The translations under genes were made by a program, and so were the position numbers. A stretch of 64,000 bases of DNA from Acanthopleura granulata (Eukaryota > Mollusca > Polyplacophora > Chitonida > Chitonidae): assembly GCA_016165875.1 (NCBI GenBank), contig JABBOT010000002.1, positions 2,567,540 through 2,631,539 on the forward strand, in the 5' to 3' direction. Shown in pieces: positions 53,674 to 64,000 of the stretch; position 1 is the first letter of the stretch; each line of letters starts with the position of its first letter. The notes beneath the pieces were generated by a model that was not told the origin of the DNA, ran no database searches, and worked only from the letters and a program-made list of their open reading frames with translations.

Positions 53674-53735
53674 GGACAGACACAGGAGAGGTACCTGTTC
53701 CTGTTTAACGATGTGTTGCTGATTGCTAAACCAAA
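53674..53735 (+). CDS. ARHGAP20: ARHGAP20-like gene, PH domain exon 2
   Basis: 62 bases, acceptor ATTTCAG, donor CCAAA|GTAAGT (phase 2). It encodes GQTQERYLFLFNDVLLIAKP (model 406-425). 'ERxLFLFNDxLLIAK' is the classical central strand pair of RhoGEF/RhoGAP-type PH domains, and human ARHGAP20 has the equivalent 'RHLFLFND...VAK' at this point. Recognition is strong. Confidence 0.93.
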
Positions 53736-54239
53736 GTAAGTACATTTTCACTATACGTTATGTATGGATAATTCTGATCAGTTCTTCAGACTTTTTCTGA
53801 TTAGGCCCTTGCTCTGATGTATATCTGCAAAGGTGTTGTGTACCATAAAAGAAATTTTCCAACCATTGTATGTAAACCATAGATTACATTTATTGCACTC
53901 TAACCAAGTCACCAAGGAAGACAGATCCCACAAGATAATCTTGACATAAATCATCATTATTGGTTGGTTACAGGAAGTCACCTATGATCTGATTAGATTT
54001 TTTACTAACTAAATAGTCATGCAGTCTGCTATCCTAATTCTTCAACCTTTTCAGCCACCACTGAAAGCAATATTTCAGAATTTTCTTGGAGAACTGTTGG
54101 GCCTAGAGATAAGTCTTTATTTTTTAATGAAGATTTCTGAAGTTTATACCTATGGTAACACAAACAAATCATTTTTTGCTTTATTTTTACAATAACTGTA
54201 TGCATAGATTATCGTTTAAAAGCAGCAGTAATGATTTAA

Positions 54240-54365
54240 AAGGTTGGAGATTTACAGTATTTTTGTAGATGAAAAATCACACAAAATTTTGTGGCTATAG
54301 CTTAACATGATTTGCCTCCAGTTAATCACCTCGCTGTACTACAGTCCATATGGCAGGACAGTGTG
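54240..54365 (+). repeat. Dispersed repeat, right end only
   Basis: 'catgatttgcctccagttaa', 'tcacctcgctgtactacagt' and 'ccatatggcagg' match the right end of the copy at 14010-14402. Confidence 0.5.
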
Positions 54366-54462
54366 TGAGTGAAAAGCCCCATGAAATAAGTCATTTACTG
54401 TATTCCAAATTCAACCGTTCAGTGAAAATGTAACATTATCTGTAACAGATATAGCGTATAAG

Positions 54463-54564
54463 ATATATCATTGGATGTCTCTGTAGATGGCAACTGATGT
54501 TGAAGATACAGTTGATATCATTGGATGTCTCTGTAGATGGTAACTGATGTTGAAGATGCAGTTG
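54463..54564 (+). repeat. 50-bp direct tandem duplication
   Basis: Two copies starting at 54465 and 54515 ('atatcattggatgtctctgt...'), period 50, with only a few differences between copies. Confidence 0.9.
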
Positions 54565-56259
54565 ACATAATTGCCATGATTAAAAAGTTGTCTTAATTTT
54601 GATGTATCATAAACATGTCTTTGTTACATGTGGTTTTACATCCAGTATATATGTATTTCTGCATATACGCTGACTGATCAATGCGTTAAGCATTTTCTTG
54701 GTGCATGCCTTTAAGACGGGATGTGTACTGATTGCTAAGCCCTCAATGCCCTGAAAGGTTTTGCAATAAGCAAACAAGAGTACAGATTATCTATACTGGA
54801 GGACACAAAGGTTGCCTCTGCAGCGTCTTGTTCCTTCAGAACAGGGTCAGACATCAGTGTCCCATTGGCCTGTGTATTTATGTCCCCCCAAGCCTTTTAT
54901 TTATGCGTATTATTTGGTCAAGTATTCGTGTTTTTGTTTGTGGATAAATGAGGACATGGATTTTTGTGCCAACATAATAGCGATGCAAGAATGGTCGGCC
55001 ATCTTGACTGGGGTGTTTGTGTTATTGTTTGGAGTGGTGGGGTCTCTCACCCGATGTGCTTTGATCATGTCTGGAGCAGCAGGAGTGCCCACATAATATT
55101 AGGACATAGAATTTGTCGTTTCCGCCGCAAGCAAAGACAGGATATAGGAAGTGCATTCTCAGGCACGTTGGGAGCCCCAGCAGGTTCGTCGGTCTACACT
55201 TGTGGTTATCTGTCTTAATATGGCCTGGTCTGACCCATGCATCAGATACCATGTGACCTGTTGGATTGAGGGTTGTGGGATTGGCTGGGGGGGGGGGGGG
55301 GCATCAACAGTGTAGAGAGAAGCCCTAGAGTGGTAGACCACTGGCTTAGCCATAGGTGTTCATGGAAAGTTCCTGTGGAATAAATGCTGTATATCTTAAG
55401 GTGGTTTCAGGCCAATGAAGGTGTAACTTAATGTGCACAAGCAGGTATGCGTCTAGTGTGAGGTTGAATTTGTGTTGCTGTGGTCAAGCCAGTTTGTTTT
55501 AAAGCCATTTTATTCATCGATGAGACAAGAGTAACAGCAGTAATGGACTGTTCTAGGATCTTGTGCTGAAAATTTGTAATTCTTGTAGAGCTCCAGAATA
55601 TTTCAACTATGTAATGATTCGCAGTGAAAATTCGTAATCTAACTTGAGGGAAAGGTAGGAAACCATGAGGATCCCCTTGAGGAAACCACAAAAAACTCAC
55701 CAGAGAAACATCAAGCTGCAGGTGTACCTCTGAGGGCTGGATTCCATAGCAGGGCTTTTGGTTGCAAGTGGTGGAAGAGAATCATATTGGATCCATTCAA
55801 GCAAACCTTAAAATTTTGGGTTAAAGTGACCATAAGAGTTGGATAGGATATTAAGTTTTCACTATGTGCGTTATCAAAGAAAAAACCAGAGAGGATTCCG
55901 CTGTCATTGAGGCACATTTATGACTGTATGATGAAGATTCATGACATCTGCCAAATAAAGAACAGGTATTTGTCTTCGTCAATATTGTACTTAAGTCTGT
56001 ACGTCACATGTTAAGAAAGCTGATCAGTAACATGGCAGAATTCAGTAGTGTAAGTACACCATACACCATACACCCTTTTCATCCACCCTTAAAACTGATT
56101 GCTTTTCGTGATGGTATACTTGAATGAAACTGCAGTCAGTCAATCAGCCCAGCCGTAAACATCATAGCTGTTTTATCTGTGATAAACAGAAATGTCGGAA
56201 ACCAAGATCTGGAATAAAGAAGACTATTAAGTTGTTGTTGCCGTTGTTGTTGTTTTCAG

Positions 56260-56451
56260 GTCTGGAAGCACATTTAAGCTGAAGCATCGCGTCCGAGTGT
56301 GTGACCTGTGGACAGGAAGCTGTGTGGAGGAGGTGGCGGAGGTCTCGCGCTATATCCAGCAGTCGTTTGTCCTCGGCTGGCCTCTGACCAACCAGGTGGT
56401 CACCTGCCTGTCAGCACAGGACAAGGAGGCCTGGCTCCAGACATTGCACAA
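56260..56451 (+). CDS. ARHGAP20: ARHGAP20-like gene, PH domain C-terminal exon
   Basis: 192 bases, acceptor TTTTCAG, donor CACAA|GTAAGT (phase 2). It carries the second half of the PH domain: FKLKHRVRV strand, DLWTGSCVEEV (about 441-451), SFVLGWPLTN (about 461-470) and the C-terminal helix DKEAWLQTLH with the conserved PH tryptophan near residue 484. The pair 'DMWTASCVDEV' and 'SFVLGWP' is diagnostic of ARHGAP20 among RhoGAP proteins, so this exon is the main reason for the gene name. GC content is high relative to the flanks, consistent with a conserved coding exon. Confidence 0.95.
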
Positions 56452-59163
56452 GTAAGTTAGTTACACTCATCAGCTATGTGGGATGACTATTTTGTTGCTT
56501 TAAAAAGCACCACAGTTTAGGTTTAGGTCAAATAATTTCTTACTACATTTAAGATTTTACTACATTTTAGGCTAATAGGTACAGTGTAACCTCGCTATAA
56601 TGTGTTTGTCCGTGGACTGGTTCTGGACCGAGTTATAGGCTAATAGGTACCGTGTAACTACGCTATAATGTGCTTGTCCGTGAACTGGTTCTGGACCGTG
56701 TTATAGGCTACCTCGCACTATGGCGAAATGAAATGGGGACCAATGTATGGCACCAAGGTCAGCACTATGATTTTAAGCTGTGTTTTTAGGATGCAAAACA
56801 TGCTCTGCCAAGGACTTCTTTGATTGCCAGTTTGAATTAGAGGTGCGAGATTTTTATTACCTGAGGATTAATCAACTGTTTGACAATAAACCTGTCTTGA
56901 CTCGCTGAGCACAAACATCTCAGCCTTCTCCCGCAGAACTTACCTGGTATCACTTAATCACCGAACTAATGCATGGTAATGTCTCCAAAAGTGGAATGTA
57001 GTTTTGCCCACTTTATCTGTTTTTTAACAGAAAAAGCTATGGTGTAGCAGTTTTCTGTTTCGCTCAAATCTGCTCGTATGAATACATATAGAAGCTCATT
57101 AAAGTTTCCATGTCTCAAATTCAAAATGGCGGACTCTATACAAACAATAATAAATACTATTGCTATTCTGATCACGAGACCACTTTATAATTATTGAACA
57201 GAATAGCATGTTCACCCTTTAATGTGTGTTTTAAAAACCAATGCATTCAATTAAGGAAACATTTGACTGACATGACTGAGTTCATCTCAGCTCAGATATG
57301 TCAACATGCTAATCTCGCTCCCGTTGGTTTCACACCTCGCTTTATAGCCATTCAGTAATCTCATGAAATTTACAGGGATTTACTCAGACTGAACAAATGT
57401 TAATCCCTTCATGAGGTGGGCCTGTGACAGTGAGTAAAACTCTGCTGTGAGTCTGCACTGCCAATGAAGTCACATTCACAGAGTTTCCAAACTGCATTTA
57501 AAGTTATGCTGTACTGCTTGAATGTGTGGAGGACTTTAGGTTTTGCGCTACATTCATGATACATTTTGAGGTGAACAAAAACAATTGAACTTAGGTTCTT
57601 GACGATTCATTTTGATGCCACAGACGGAAGCATCGGGCTGGAATCAAGCTTTATATAGTACTCAAAACACTTTAGTAATAGCATTTCACCGGAAGACCAA
57701 AAACTAAATATGCATAGTATGAAAGGTGAATTCAACAAATTAATACCAGCCTCAATTCAGTCATCACCTGATCTGTTTACATGTCATTATTCAGACCTGA
57801 CCGTGATTCATGTCAGATCAAAAGGATATTATATATTCAATGTGCCAATCCACTGAGTCATGGAATGTTTTCCTATTAATGTAATAGACTGCATGTTGGT
57901 ATTCGTTTAAGTGGTTTTTTTTTTTTTCTTTATAGTTTTTTTTTTAATTGATTATCTGATGTACTAGTGAGTCATGATACAGACAGGTGACAAAACTTGG
58001 GCCGATCAGGGATTATTATTTTGTTCTTGAACAGATTGGGGTACATAAATATGTGGAATGGTGATGCTGTGATAGTTGTTCTCACCCACCTGTCTGAGTC
58101 AGACATTGACACTTTCCTGACAATTTGGGGTCTAAAGCAGCTTCCTGGTTGAAAGCTTCCAACCTGTGATTTATTAACCTTCAAATAGGTAGATAAAGTT
58201 CAGTATTTTTGAAGGTGTATAAAAATAGGGATAATCGAGTGCATAACCCACCTGCAAACTTTTTAATTGATAAACTTGCTTGTAAGTAACATTGCCTGTT
58301 ACTCCACCTCTTATGTATGAAAATGTGTTAAGTCTATTTCCTCTCATCACATGGAATTTCAAAGAAGCTAGCTCTGCTAAATATCCAGCGTTTACATAAA
58401 CAGATGTATACAAACTGTACCTAGCCAGGTAGGTTTAAGATGGTGGAGATTTGATAAGGTGTTTGTTATTGCTGATTTAGCTGGCATGGATGATAGGGTG
58501 AGTAGGTTGCATGCCGATATTGTATAGATGATGACGTCAATGATGTTTGTGTACAGATGATGTGATGATGGTGATATATACAGTATAATGTGTTTATGGT
58601 TAATTGATGCAAGGCTGGACTTTGCAAGGTTGTACTCTCTTAGTTAGTTTATTTAATGTTGAACTTGATGCCAGGTGAAAAACTGTTAGCAGTAATTAAC
58701 CGTGGTTATAGTTGCATCATTTGTGATTGAATTTTTGTTTCCTTCTGTTAAGGCTTGATATCACATCTGTCTGTTAATTACCCATGTATATACCAGCAGT
58801 ATTTCATCAGAACATTCAGTGCTTGAAGTAAATTTGTCATATGGTTGTCTTATAACGTTTAGTCATCGTGTATCTGATGTTGATGTGTGGGTATTTCAAA
58901 CTAAATTTTCTGTGTGTTGTATCCAATGAAATGTACAGGAGTATTGTCCAGCAAATCAGTTTAACTGCCAGATTTGATGCAATGTCTTAACCAGTTGGTC
59001 ATGTCTGCATTTACAGGTGTTGAAGGGTAAAGATGAGTAGAGAGAGGGAAGGCTGAGAAAATGACTTCTAGTTGTGTGAAAGTAGATTTTGTCAGTATAT
59101 ATTCAGCATAGTTTTGATGTTTAATTGGCTTTAACTAATGGCTGTTTCCTTGTGCTTCTCTAG
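56452..59163 (+). other. ARHGAP20: Intron 7
   Basis: A 2.7-kb intron, GTAAGT to TCTCTAG. It contains tandem 68-bp units resembling a DNA-transposon end (56569-56740). The rest is AT-rich without recognised features. Confidence 0.85.
56569..56740 (+). mobile_element. Tandem 68-bp units, possible pogo/Tigger-type end
   Basis: Two full units start at 56569 and 56637 and a partial third at 56705, an exact 68-base period. Each unit holds 'tacagtgtaacctcgctata' or 'taccgtgtaactacgctata', which looks like a TA-flanked terminal repeat of pogo/Tigger-like transposons ('CAGT..AACCTCGCTATAA'). No transposase is present, so it would be a non-autonomous remnant. The tandem duplication is seen directly; the transposon class is inferred. 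Confidence 0.45.
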
Positions 59164-59242
59164 TCAAATTGAAGAAGAGAGGAAGAAGTCAGAACACAGA
59201 GTGATTGCTATTGGTGTTTACAGTGGCGAAGACTTTGAACAG
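59164..59242 (+). CDS. ARHGAP20: ARHGAP20-like gene, RA domain start exon
   Basis: 79 bases, acceptor TTCTCTAG, donor CAG|GTGAGT, ending in phase 0. It joins the previous exon through a split Asn codon (490) and encodes QIEEERKKSEHRVIAIGVYS followed by GEDFEQ (to 516). The charged first part is the linker from the PH helix; RVIAIGVYSGEDF is the first beta strand of a Ras-associating domain, equivalent to 'IPLKIFAKDIG' in human ARHGAP20. RA domains of this protein bind Rap1-type GTPases, which activate its RhoGAP function in vertebrates. A SINE tail begins about 20 bases after the donor. Confidence 0.9.
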
Positions 59243-59260
59243 GTGAGTTGCAGTTACAGT

Positions 59261-59367
59261 GGTTACTCAGCTGACCAGTCCACCCATAAAACTGACTGCT
59301 GTCCTAGAGGTGACAAACTCTTGAGTGTGGCATTAAAAAACAATCAGATAAACAACTAAATAAATAG
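59261..59367 (+). repeat. SINE tail directly after a splice donor
   Basis: 'gtccacccataaaactgact', 'aaactcttgagtgtggcatt' and 'aaaaaacaatcagataaa' followed by AAATAAAT. It is related to the 3' end at 47652-48010 and lies only 19 bases into intron 8. Confidence 0.6.
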
Positions 59368-59566
59368 AACTGCTCAGAGGCTCTGGGATGGATGCATTGC
59401 CAGGATGGCACTGTAATGAAAACTCTCATTATGGACAGGAAGCCCAGGCTAAGTTAATCTGGACAGTCTGTATAAATACAGATGTAAACCTTGCAGCAAA
59501 ATCCATGCATTGTACTGGATGTAATTTGTGACATCTGTTAGATTTGAAAGAACTTTAATTGTTTTA

Positions 59567-59699
59567 GGTGGTGTGCAACCTGCAGATTTTCGTGGGTTTT
59601 CGCCTGGCTCAGCTTTGTTTTTCTCTCTCCATAGTGCTGGCCACCGTCATTTAAGTGAAATATTTTTGAATGTGACATAAAACTCCAATCAAACAAATA
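59567..59699 (+). repeat. SINE body and tail, diverged
   Basis: 'ggtgtgcaacctgcagattt', 'tcgcctggctcagctttg', 'catttaagtgaaatattttt' and 'gacataaaactccaatcaaa' follow the block order of the 5926 family. Confidence 0.6.
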
Positions 59700-60989
59700 C
59701 GAAATTACCAGACAGTGTGTCCTGCCATCCAATAAATTACTGTGTTGGTAAGTCAAAATGCAGCAGATTTTATCCTGAATGTCAGCTTGAACATGGGGCC
59801 AAGGAATAAAAGTACACCATCAACTGCGTGTCTGTTATTTCATGGTATTATGTACAATTACATCAGTTAAAACATCTTGTGTTTACCTGTGTTAGCTGGT
59901 TCCTAGATTTTGATTGTAGTTTTTCTACTTTTGACAGTTTTATTTCACATCACCTACAGGAAGATTCTGTCCATGTAGATCCACTGGATTTTAATCCGTG
60001 CAAATCCATCATTAAATAAAACTGTATTCCTGGTGATGGGTAGTGAGGCGATGTGATGATGAGAGCGCTCAGTATGTGACTCTGTGACTGAAGGTGTTTA
60101 CAGTCAGCGTATAGAATCATGCGGGTCGTGAAGATGGAACATTCACATGCTTTCTTGACTGGCCGTGTCCCGAGCCTTCCATCATGTTTGTCTGGTAAAC
60201 ATTAAGTTAAAATGCCAAAAGAATGTCCTCTGTGTATATCTAAGACAGCAGCTGGCCAGGCTAACTCACGGTCCTTAGGAAAAAAAGTTTCTCAAACGGC
60301 ACAAAAAACGGTCAGGGAAAAAACCAGGAGATGATTTTCTTTTACATACAGTGCCAGTATGGCGCCAAGCTGTCGCACACACGATGGTGCACTGCATTGT
60401 ATAAAGAGACTTGTACAACTTGTTGTCTATCGTGGCCCACTGCACATAAGCACAGCTGGGAAATAACTGCATGTATGTGTTCGGTGTGAGGGGAAGAATC
60501 CCACTCATCTGCTGTGACGTCTGCAGAAACTCTGAAGATGGGACGCAGGACGAGTCTCGTACGCTTTGTAGCACTGATTCAATTTTACGTATAGTCACAG
60601 ATTCCGTGGACGAGATCGTAATTAATGCTCTGGAAGCATGGATTTAACAAGCATTACAGGGATCACAGAAAACGGTGCGCTTCAGTGGAGAGATGTTTTA
60701 GTCAGGCCACATCATCTGGAATGAAAACTAGGTCAATGCTTTTGGTTTGAAGCAACATGTATTTAATTTTCCAGCTGCTGTGATTGGAAATGACGTTGTT
60801 TTTGTTTAATTGTTATGAAGCAAAAGTTCAGTCTTCTTTCTTATGTACCATGTCATTTTAGTGTGAGTGTCCATCCAGTCACACAACTGGACAATACCAT
60901 CCTACTTTTGGCTGTTTTTGCAATGATTCGGCAATTAATTTAAATTGTTTTCAATCTGGATGACTTACTCTATTTACCGTGGTTTTCAG

Positions 60990-61067
60990 ATGAAGGAGAT
61001 ACAAATAAATATTCGACAAGATGCACGAGAGATCCTCAAACTTTACACGGACAAGTGCCACATGTCG
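60990..61067 (+). CDS. ARHGAP20: ARHGAP20-like gene, RA domain central exon
   Basis: 26 codons, acceptor GGTTTTCAG, donor TCG|GTAAGT, phase 0/0. It encodes MKEIQINIRQDAREILKLYT followed by DKCHMS (model 517-542). The strand 'KEIQINIRQDA' followed by a helix 'REILKLYTDKC' is the middle of the RA fold, parallel to human 'KTITVMNSDTANEVINMSL'. Because both ends are phase 0, skipping would delete 26 residues of the RA domain without changing the frame. Confidence 0.9.
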
Positions 61068-62415
61068 GTAAGTTATCCAACTTTATCCAATGCCCCATGT
61101 TCTCACCTCGATATGGCTGAAGTATTACAACCATAATTGTCCTGCGCACCTGTCATCATAAAGGAAAGGCCTGATACAACCAGTTTACATCATTCTATGG
61201 CGGCCGAACACTGTTCATTCATTACAATGTGTGTGGAAATCCCCTTTAGACAGCATTACAAATCAATATAAAAATGTCCAGAATGGGTAATAATTTTTAT
61301 TGTCACCATACAAGTGCAAGGCATCTGGGAAGTGTCTTATGAAGAATTAACCCACCCAAACCACATCATTTTTTGTGAAGATATCCTGTATAGATGCGAT
61401 ATCCTGATGCGATATCCTGTATAGATGTGATATCCTGTATAGATGCGATATTTTGGAGAAGCAAGTAGTGGTTTTTCATAACACGAAAGATAAGCTGAAA
61501 AGTGTTTCTGTTTTCTTTTTCCTGACAATCTGTTTCGCGGCCTGTTGTTTGTGCTGACCGTCACATGGCCTTGCGTCAACACCCTAACCTTACCTTGTGC
61601 ATATGGATGTCACAATGCCATTTAAAGCCACGGTTAAAGATGAATTGTGTTGACAAAATGTTTTTCTTCCCTGTCCCCCTTCCCCCATCCCACTCTTCTT
61701 TTTACAGTTTTCACTACAACCACCTCACCTCACCCCATCACATTTTTTCTTGTGGTGCCTGTCTCTGTGCTGTGCAGGGCTAAGCGATGTTTTCTGTTTC
61801 TATGCAAGTGATCACATATGCACAAGTAGACAAGACCAGGAGATGGATGGTCATGCAATACACTACACTGGTTCTACTGCAAGTCAAGCCAGTCTTAAAA
61901 ATTCTTTGTTTTGGGTATGACAACCCTATCACAAAAAAATTGGTCATTAGGGAAATATTTTTTTTTATTCTTGCTAATGAAATTGGTAAAGATATTAAAG
62001 AATTTAACATGAAGAGAAAAAAAAAAAAGAAATTCCATCTAAAGCCCCATAAAAACTTTAGCATATGGCCTTTTTTGGAAGTTCTCTAGTCTTACCCACA
62101 ATAAACATATATTTAATGATGGTCCCAGTTGTGAGATATTGCCATGTTGACTCTTCAGTCAAAGCACGTGCAAGTTTTCTGCTGACAGTCTTTTTCCTTG
62201 ACTTGTGATCTTCTTCTTGTCTCCTCTTGACTTAGTGAAAAAAAAAGCTGTGGTAAAGTCATCAAGTTTATGCCTGTTTATCTGCATGAAAAATTATCTC
62301 CACTTTGTTTCCAAATCTTGACTCACATCAAGTAGGCATCGTTATTTATGTTCACATAAGCTCTTAATACTTCTATAAACTCTCCTTTATTTGGTGTTTT
62401 CTCTGTTGTTTGCAG
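61068..62415 (+). other. ARHGAP20: Intron 9
   Basis: A 1.35-kb intron, GTAAGT to GTTTGCAG, with an 18-bp minisatellite (61380-61452). Small frames on both strands near 61787-62089 are AT-rich and unsupported. Confidence 0.85.
61380..61452 (+). repeat. 18-bp minisatellite, four units
   Basis: Units of 'gatatcctgtatagatgc' in tandem, the second with a 5-base internal deletion, the third with a T for C at the end. Confidence 0.9.
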
Positions 62416-62485
62416 GAGTCTGAAGCTAAAGAGTATCAGTTGTGGGTGATGCCAGGTCCTGATGACTCACCTTTTCCTTTAATAG
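62416..62485 (+). CDS. ARHGAP20: ARHGAP20-like gene, RA domain C-terminal exon
   Basis: 70 bases, acceptor GTTTGCAG, donor AATAG|GTAAGA (phase 1). It encodes ESEAKEYQLWVMPGPDDSPF followed by PLI and the first base of the next codon (model 543-565). 'KEYQLWV...PxPLIGHE' is a hallmark of the end of the ARHGAP20 RA domain. A Gly completed by the next exon would fit, but no exon beginning that way is visible before 64000. The RhoGAP domain and long C-terminal tail of the family are therefore outside the window. Confidence 0.93.
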
Positions 62486-64000
62486 GTAAGAAGAACTGTA
62501 CTTTTTTTTTAGATCCTTCCGTTGTATTATCATTCATTAGGTAATGAGTCCAAGGTCACCATATTAGGGCTGAGAATAAATAACGTTTTTGTAGCTTACC
62601 AGCTTCGCAGCTACATGCACAAGGATTATATCACGTAAGTTTGTTTTAGATATTTTGCCAGGTAGAAATTAAAGAAACCACTTATTTGAAACCTAATTGA
62701 TAAGGATGTCTGATTCCTTACACTTAAATCTCCACAAATTTAGACAGAATTGCACGGTCTTCTTTGTGGTCATTTTTCAAGGAAAGGAAAAAATTGTATA
62801 ATTTCTTGAATCGTTGACCTCCAAAAACAGAGTTGTATGAAAGCAGCACCCTTACATGCTTGACCGTGGCCTGCATTCGCTCATTAAACACAAAGCGATC
62901 ATTTGTCATGTTTGCCACACTGCATCCGGAATTTGCTCTGTGTCAAATATGATGAATTTATTGACATTCAAACAGTTTGTGTTTGTTGACAAAGGCAAGC
63001 CTTTCTTTTTGACCCATATGAGAAGTTATCATTCACCTAATAAGGTTTCGCTTCAGCAGAAATAGCTGGAATAGGACAGAATTCTTTAGAATGATGATGT
63101 TCTAGAGCAGTATAATTAGACCTGCCGATATCTACTTGGCAACTCTTCCCTCTTGTCTATCCCTATCTTTTTTGCTTTTTATTGCTCAGGTGACCTTCTG
63201 ACGGGGGTGTATAGTTAACCCAATTGATTTATTGTCTGCAAAGTTTACATTACTTTGCCTGTGGAAATTGTTTAAGAGGTGTATGTTTGCCAATATTTGC
63301 AGAGTAAATTTGCCAGTGTTAAGTGAATGGAGAAGGAGTGTTAGCAGCTGGCTGCATTATTTTTAACAGTGTATGTCAGGAAGGCTCTTTACGTGAGGTG
63401 TTATTTTTGACGCGTTAAGTTTAGCAACTGTCCGTGTGAAGCATGATGTAGACATTGGAGGGGAGTTAATCTGTTTGTCCCCAGCAGAGTTAAGCTGTAG
63501 GGGCCGAGTGTTAATCTGATGAGGCTCCTACTGATCTCTGATTTCCTGCAGATCTTAAGTGTATACCCTAACACACATTTGGTAGCCTTGCCAACTTTTT
63601 CCTGGCTTAATCTGGACAGTCTCACTTAAACTGACCATGTGCTTATGTGTGATGTTTACTATAGTTTTATCAAATAAACGATCTCTCAATTCACAATAAA
63701 TTTTCATCCTTTTCATTGCAAAAGAGAAACGTGTTCTTAGATTTGAGGTCAAAGTTATGTATAAAAGAGAAAGTGTAAAATAACTTACAGAGAAATGAAA
63801 TACATTGTGTTTCCCTTGTCTGTGAACGAACTAGTTAACTAAAGAAAGTTATAATTTAAAAGAAAAAATGAAAGGTATTCAACCCTGAAACATAGGATCC
63901 AAGTGGAATAAATCAGCTCTTTCCTTATCTTTAAAAGGTTGAGAAAAATACATTTGACATTAGTATAGATTCTTAAGATCCATCATCAGCGTAGAAATTT
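62486..64000 (+). other. ARHGAP20: Start of intron 10, gene continues off the window
   Basis: From donor GTAAGA to the end of the window. I searched for a phase-1 acceptor followed by the expected 'GHEYP'-like continuation and found none. No repeats or other genes are recognised. Confidence 0.8.

Larger units (their letters stand above)
53736..56259 (+). other. ARHGAP20: Intron 6
   Basis: A 2.5-kb intron, GTAAGT to GTTTTCAG, the acceptor preceded by a (TTG)n run used as pyrimidine-rich tract. It contains a dispersed-repeat end (54240-54365), a two-copy 50-bp duplication (54463-54564), and a poly-G tract (55289-55301) in a GC-richer patch with several overlapping chance frames. Confidence 0.85.
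59243..60989 (+). other. ARHGAP20: Intron 8
   Basis: A 1.75-kb intron, GTGAGT to GGTTTTCAG, with two SINE remnants (59261-59367, 59567-59699). A complex, CG-containing block at about 60230-60720 includes a 107-codon minus-strand frame without recognisable product. Confidence 0.85.

Noticed and set aside
54732..55353. Cluster of overlapping 60-94 codon frames on both strands
   Set aside because: Explained by locally higher GC and few stop codons next to a poly-G tract; no product or splice support.

Overview
The window is animal nuclear DNA, AT-rich, with long introns, GT-AG splice sites, microsatellites, minisatellites and tRNA-derived SINE copies. The SINE tails (a 'gtgaaatattcttgag...cggcgtaaaacaccaatcaaat'-type end) and short 'aagggagacaactct'-like words are the kind I associate with lophotrochozoan, especially molluscan, genomes. 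The phylum is an inference from repeats; no species can be named.

I can support one gene, on the + strand, running off the right edge. It is an ARHGAP20-like gene (Rho GTPase-activating protein 20 / TAGAP group). Ten confident or likely coding exons cover about 565 codons: an N-terminal low-complexity exon (8606-9400); an exon with the last conserved helix of a DH (RhoGEF) domain (36369-36479); a linker exon (39682-39789); an Arg-rich 'RRSAPS' segment followed by a PH domain (46227-56451); and a Ras-associating (RA) domain (59164-62485). The RhoGAP domain expected after the RA domain would lie beyond position 64000. All exon phases are compatible when joined in order. Residue numbers in the entries use a provisional joined model (exon 1 = 1-265, exon 2 = 266-302, and so on); numbers after 265 shift if more exons exist.

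Layout: 1-7400 is upstream flank with repeats and no recognisable gene. 7400-8605 is the likely 5' region. 9401-36368 is a 27-kb first intron that probably hides more exons: two tentative DH exons (17255-17383, 18609-18722) and one tentative alternative first exon (27784-27954). 36480-64000 holds the remaining exons and introns.

The most interesting point is the DH-like segment joined to a PH-RA, ARHGAP20-type protein. The vertebrate ARHGAP20 I know starts just before the PH domain and has no DH domain. If the full DH is present, one protein would carry both GEF and GAP modules, as BCR and ABR do. I see no bacterial, viral, CRISPR or rRNA features and no convincing tRNA gene.
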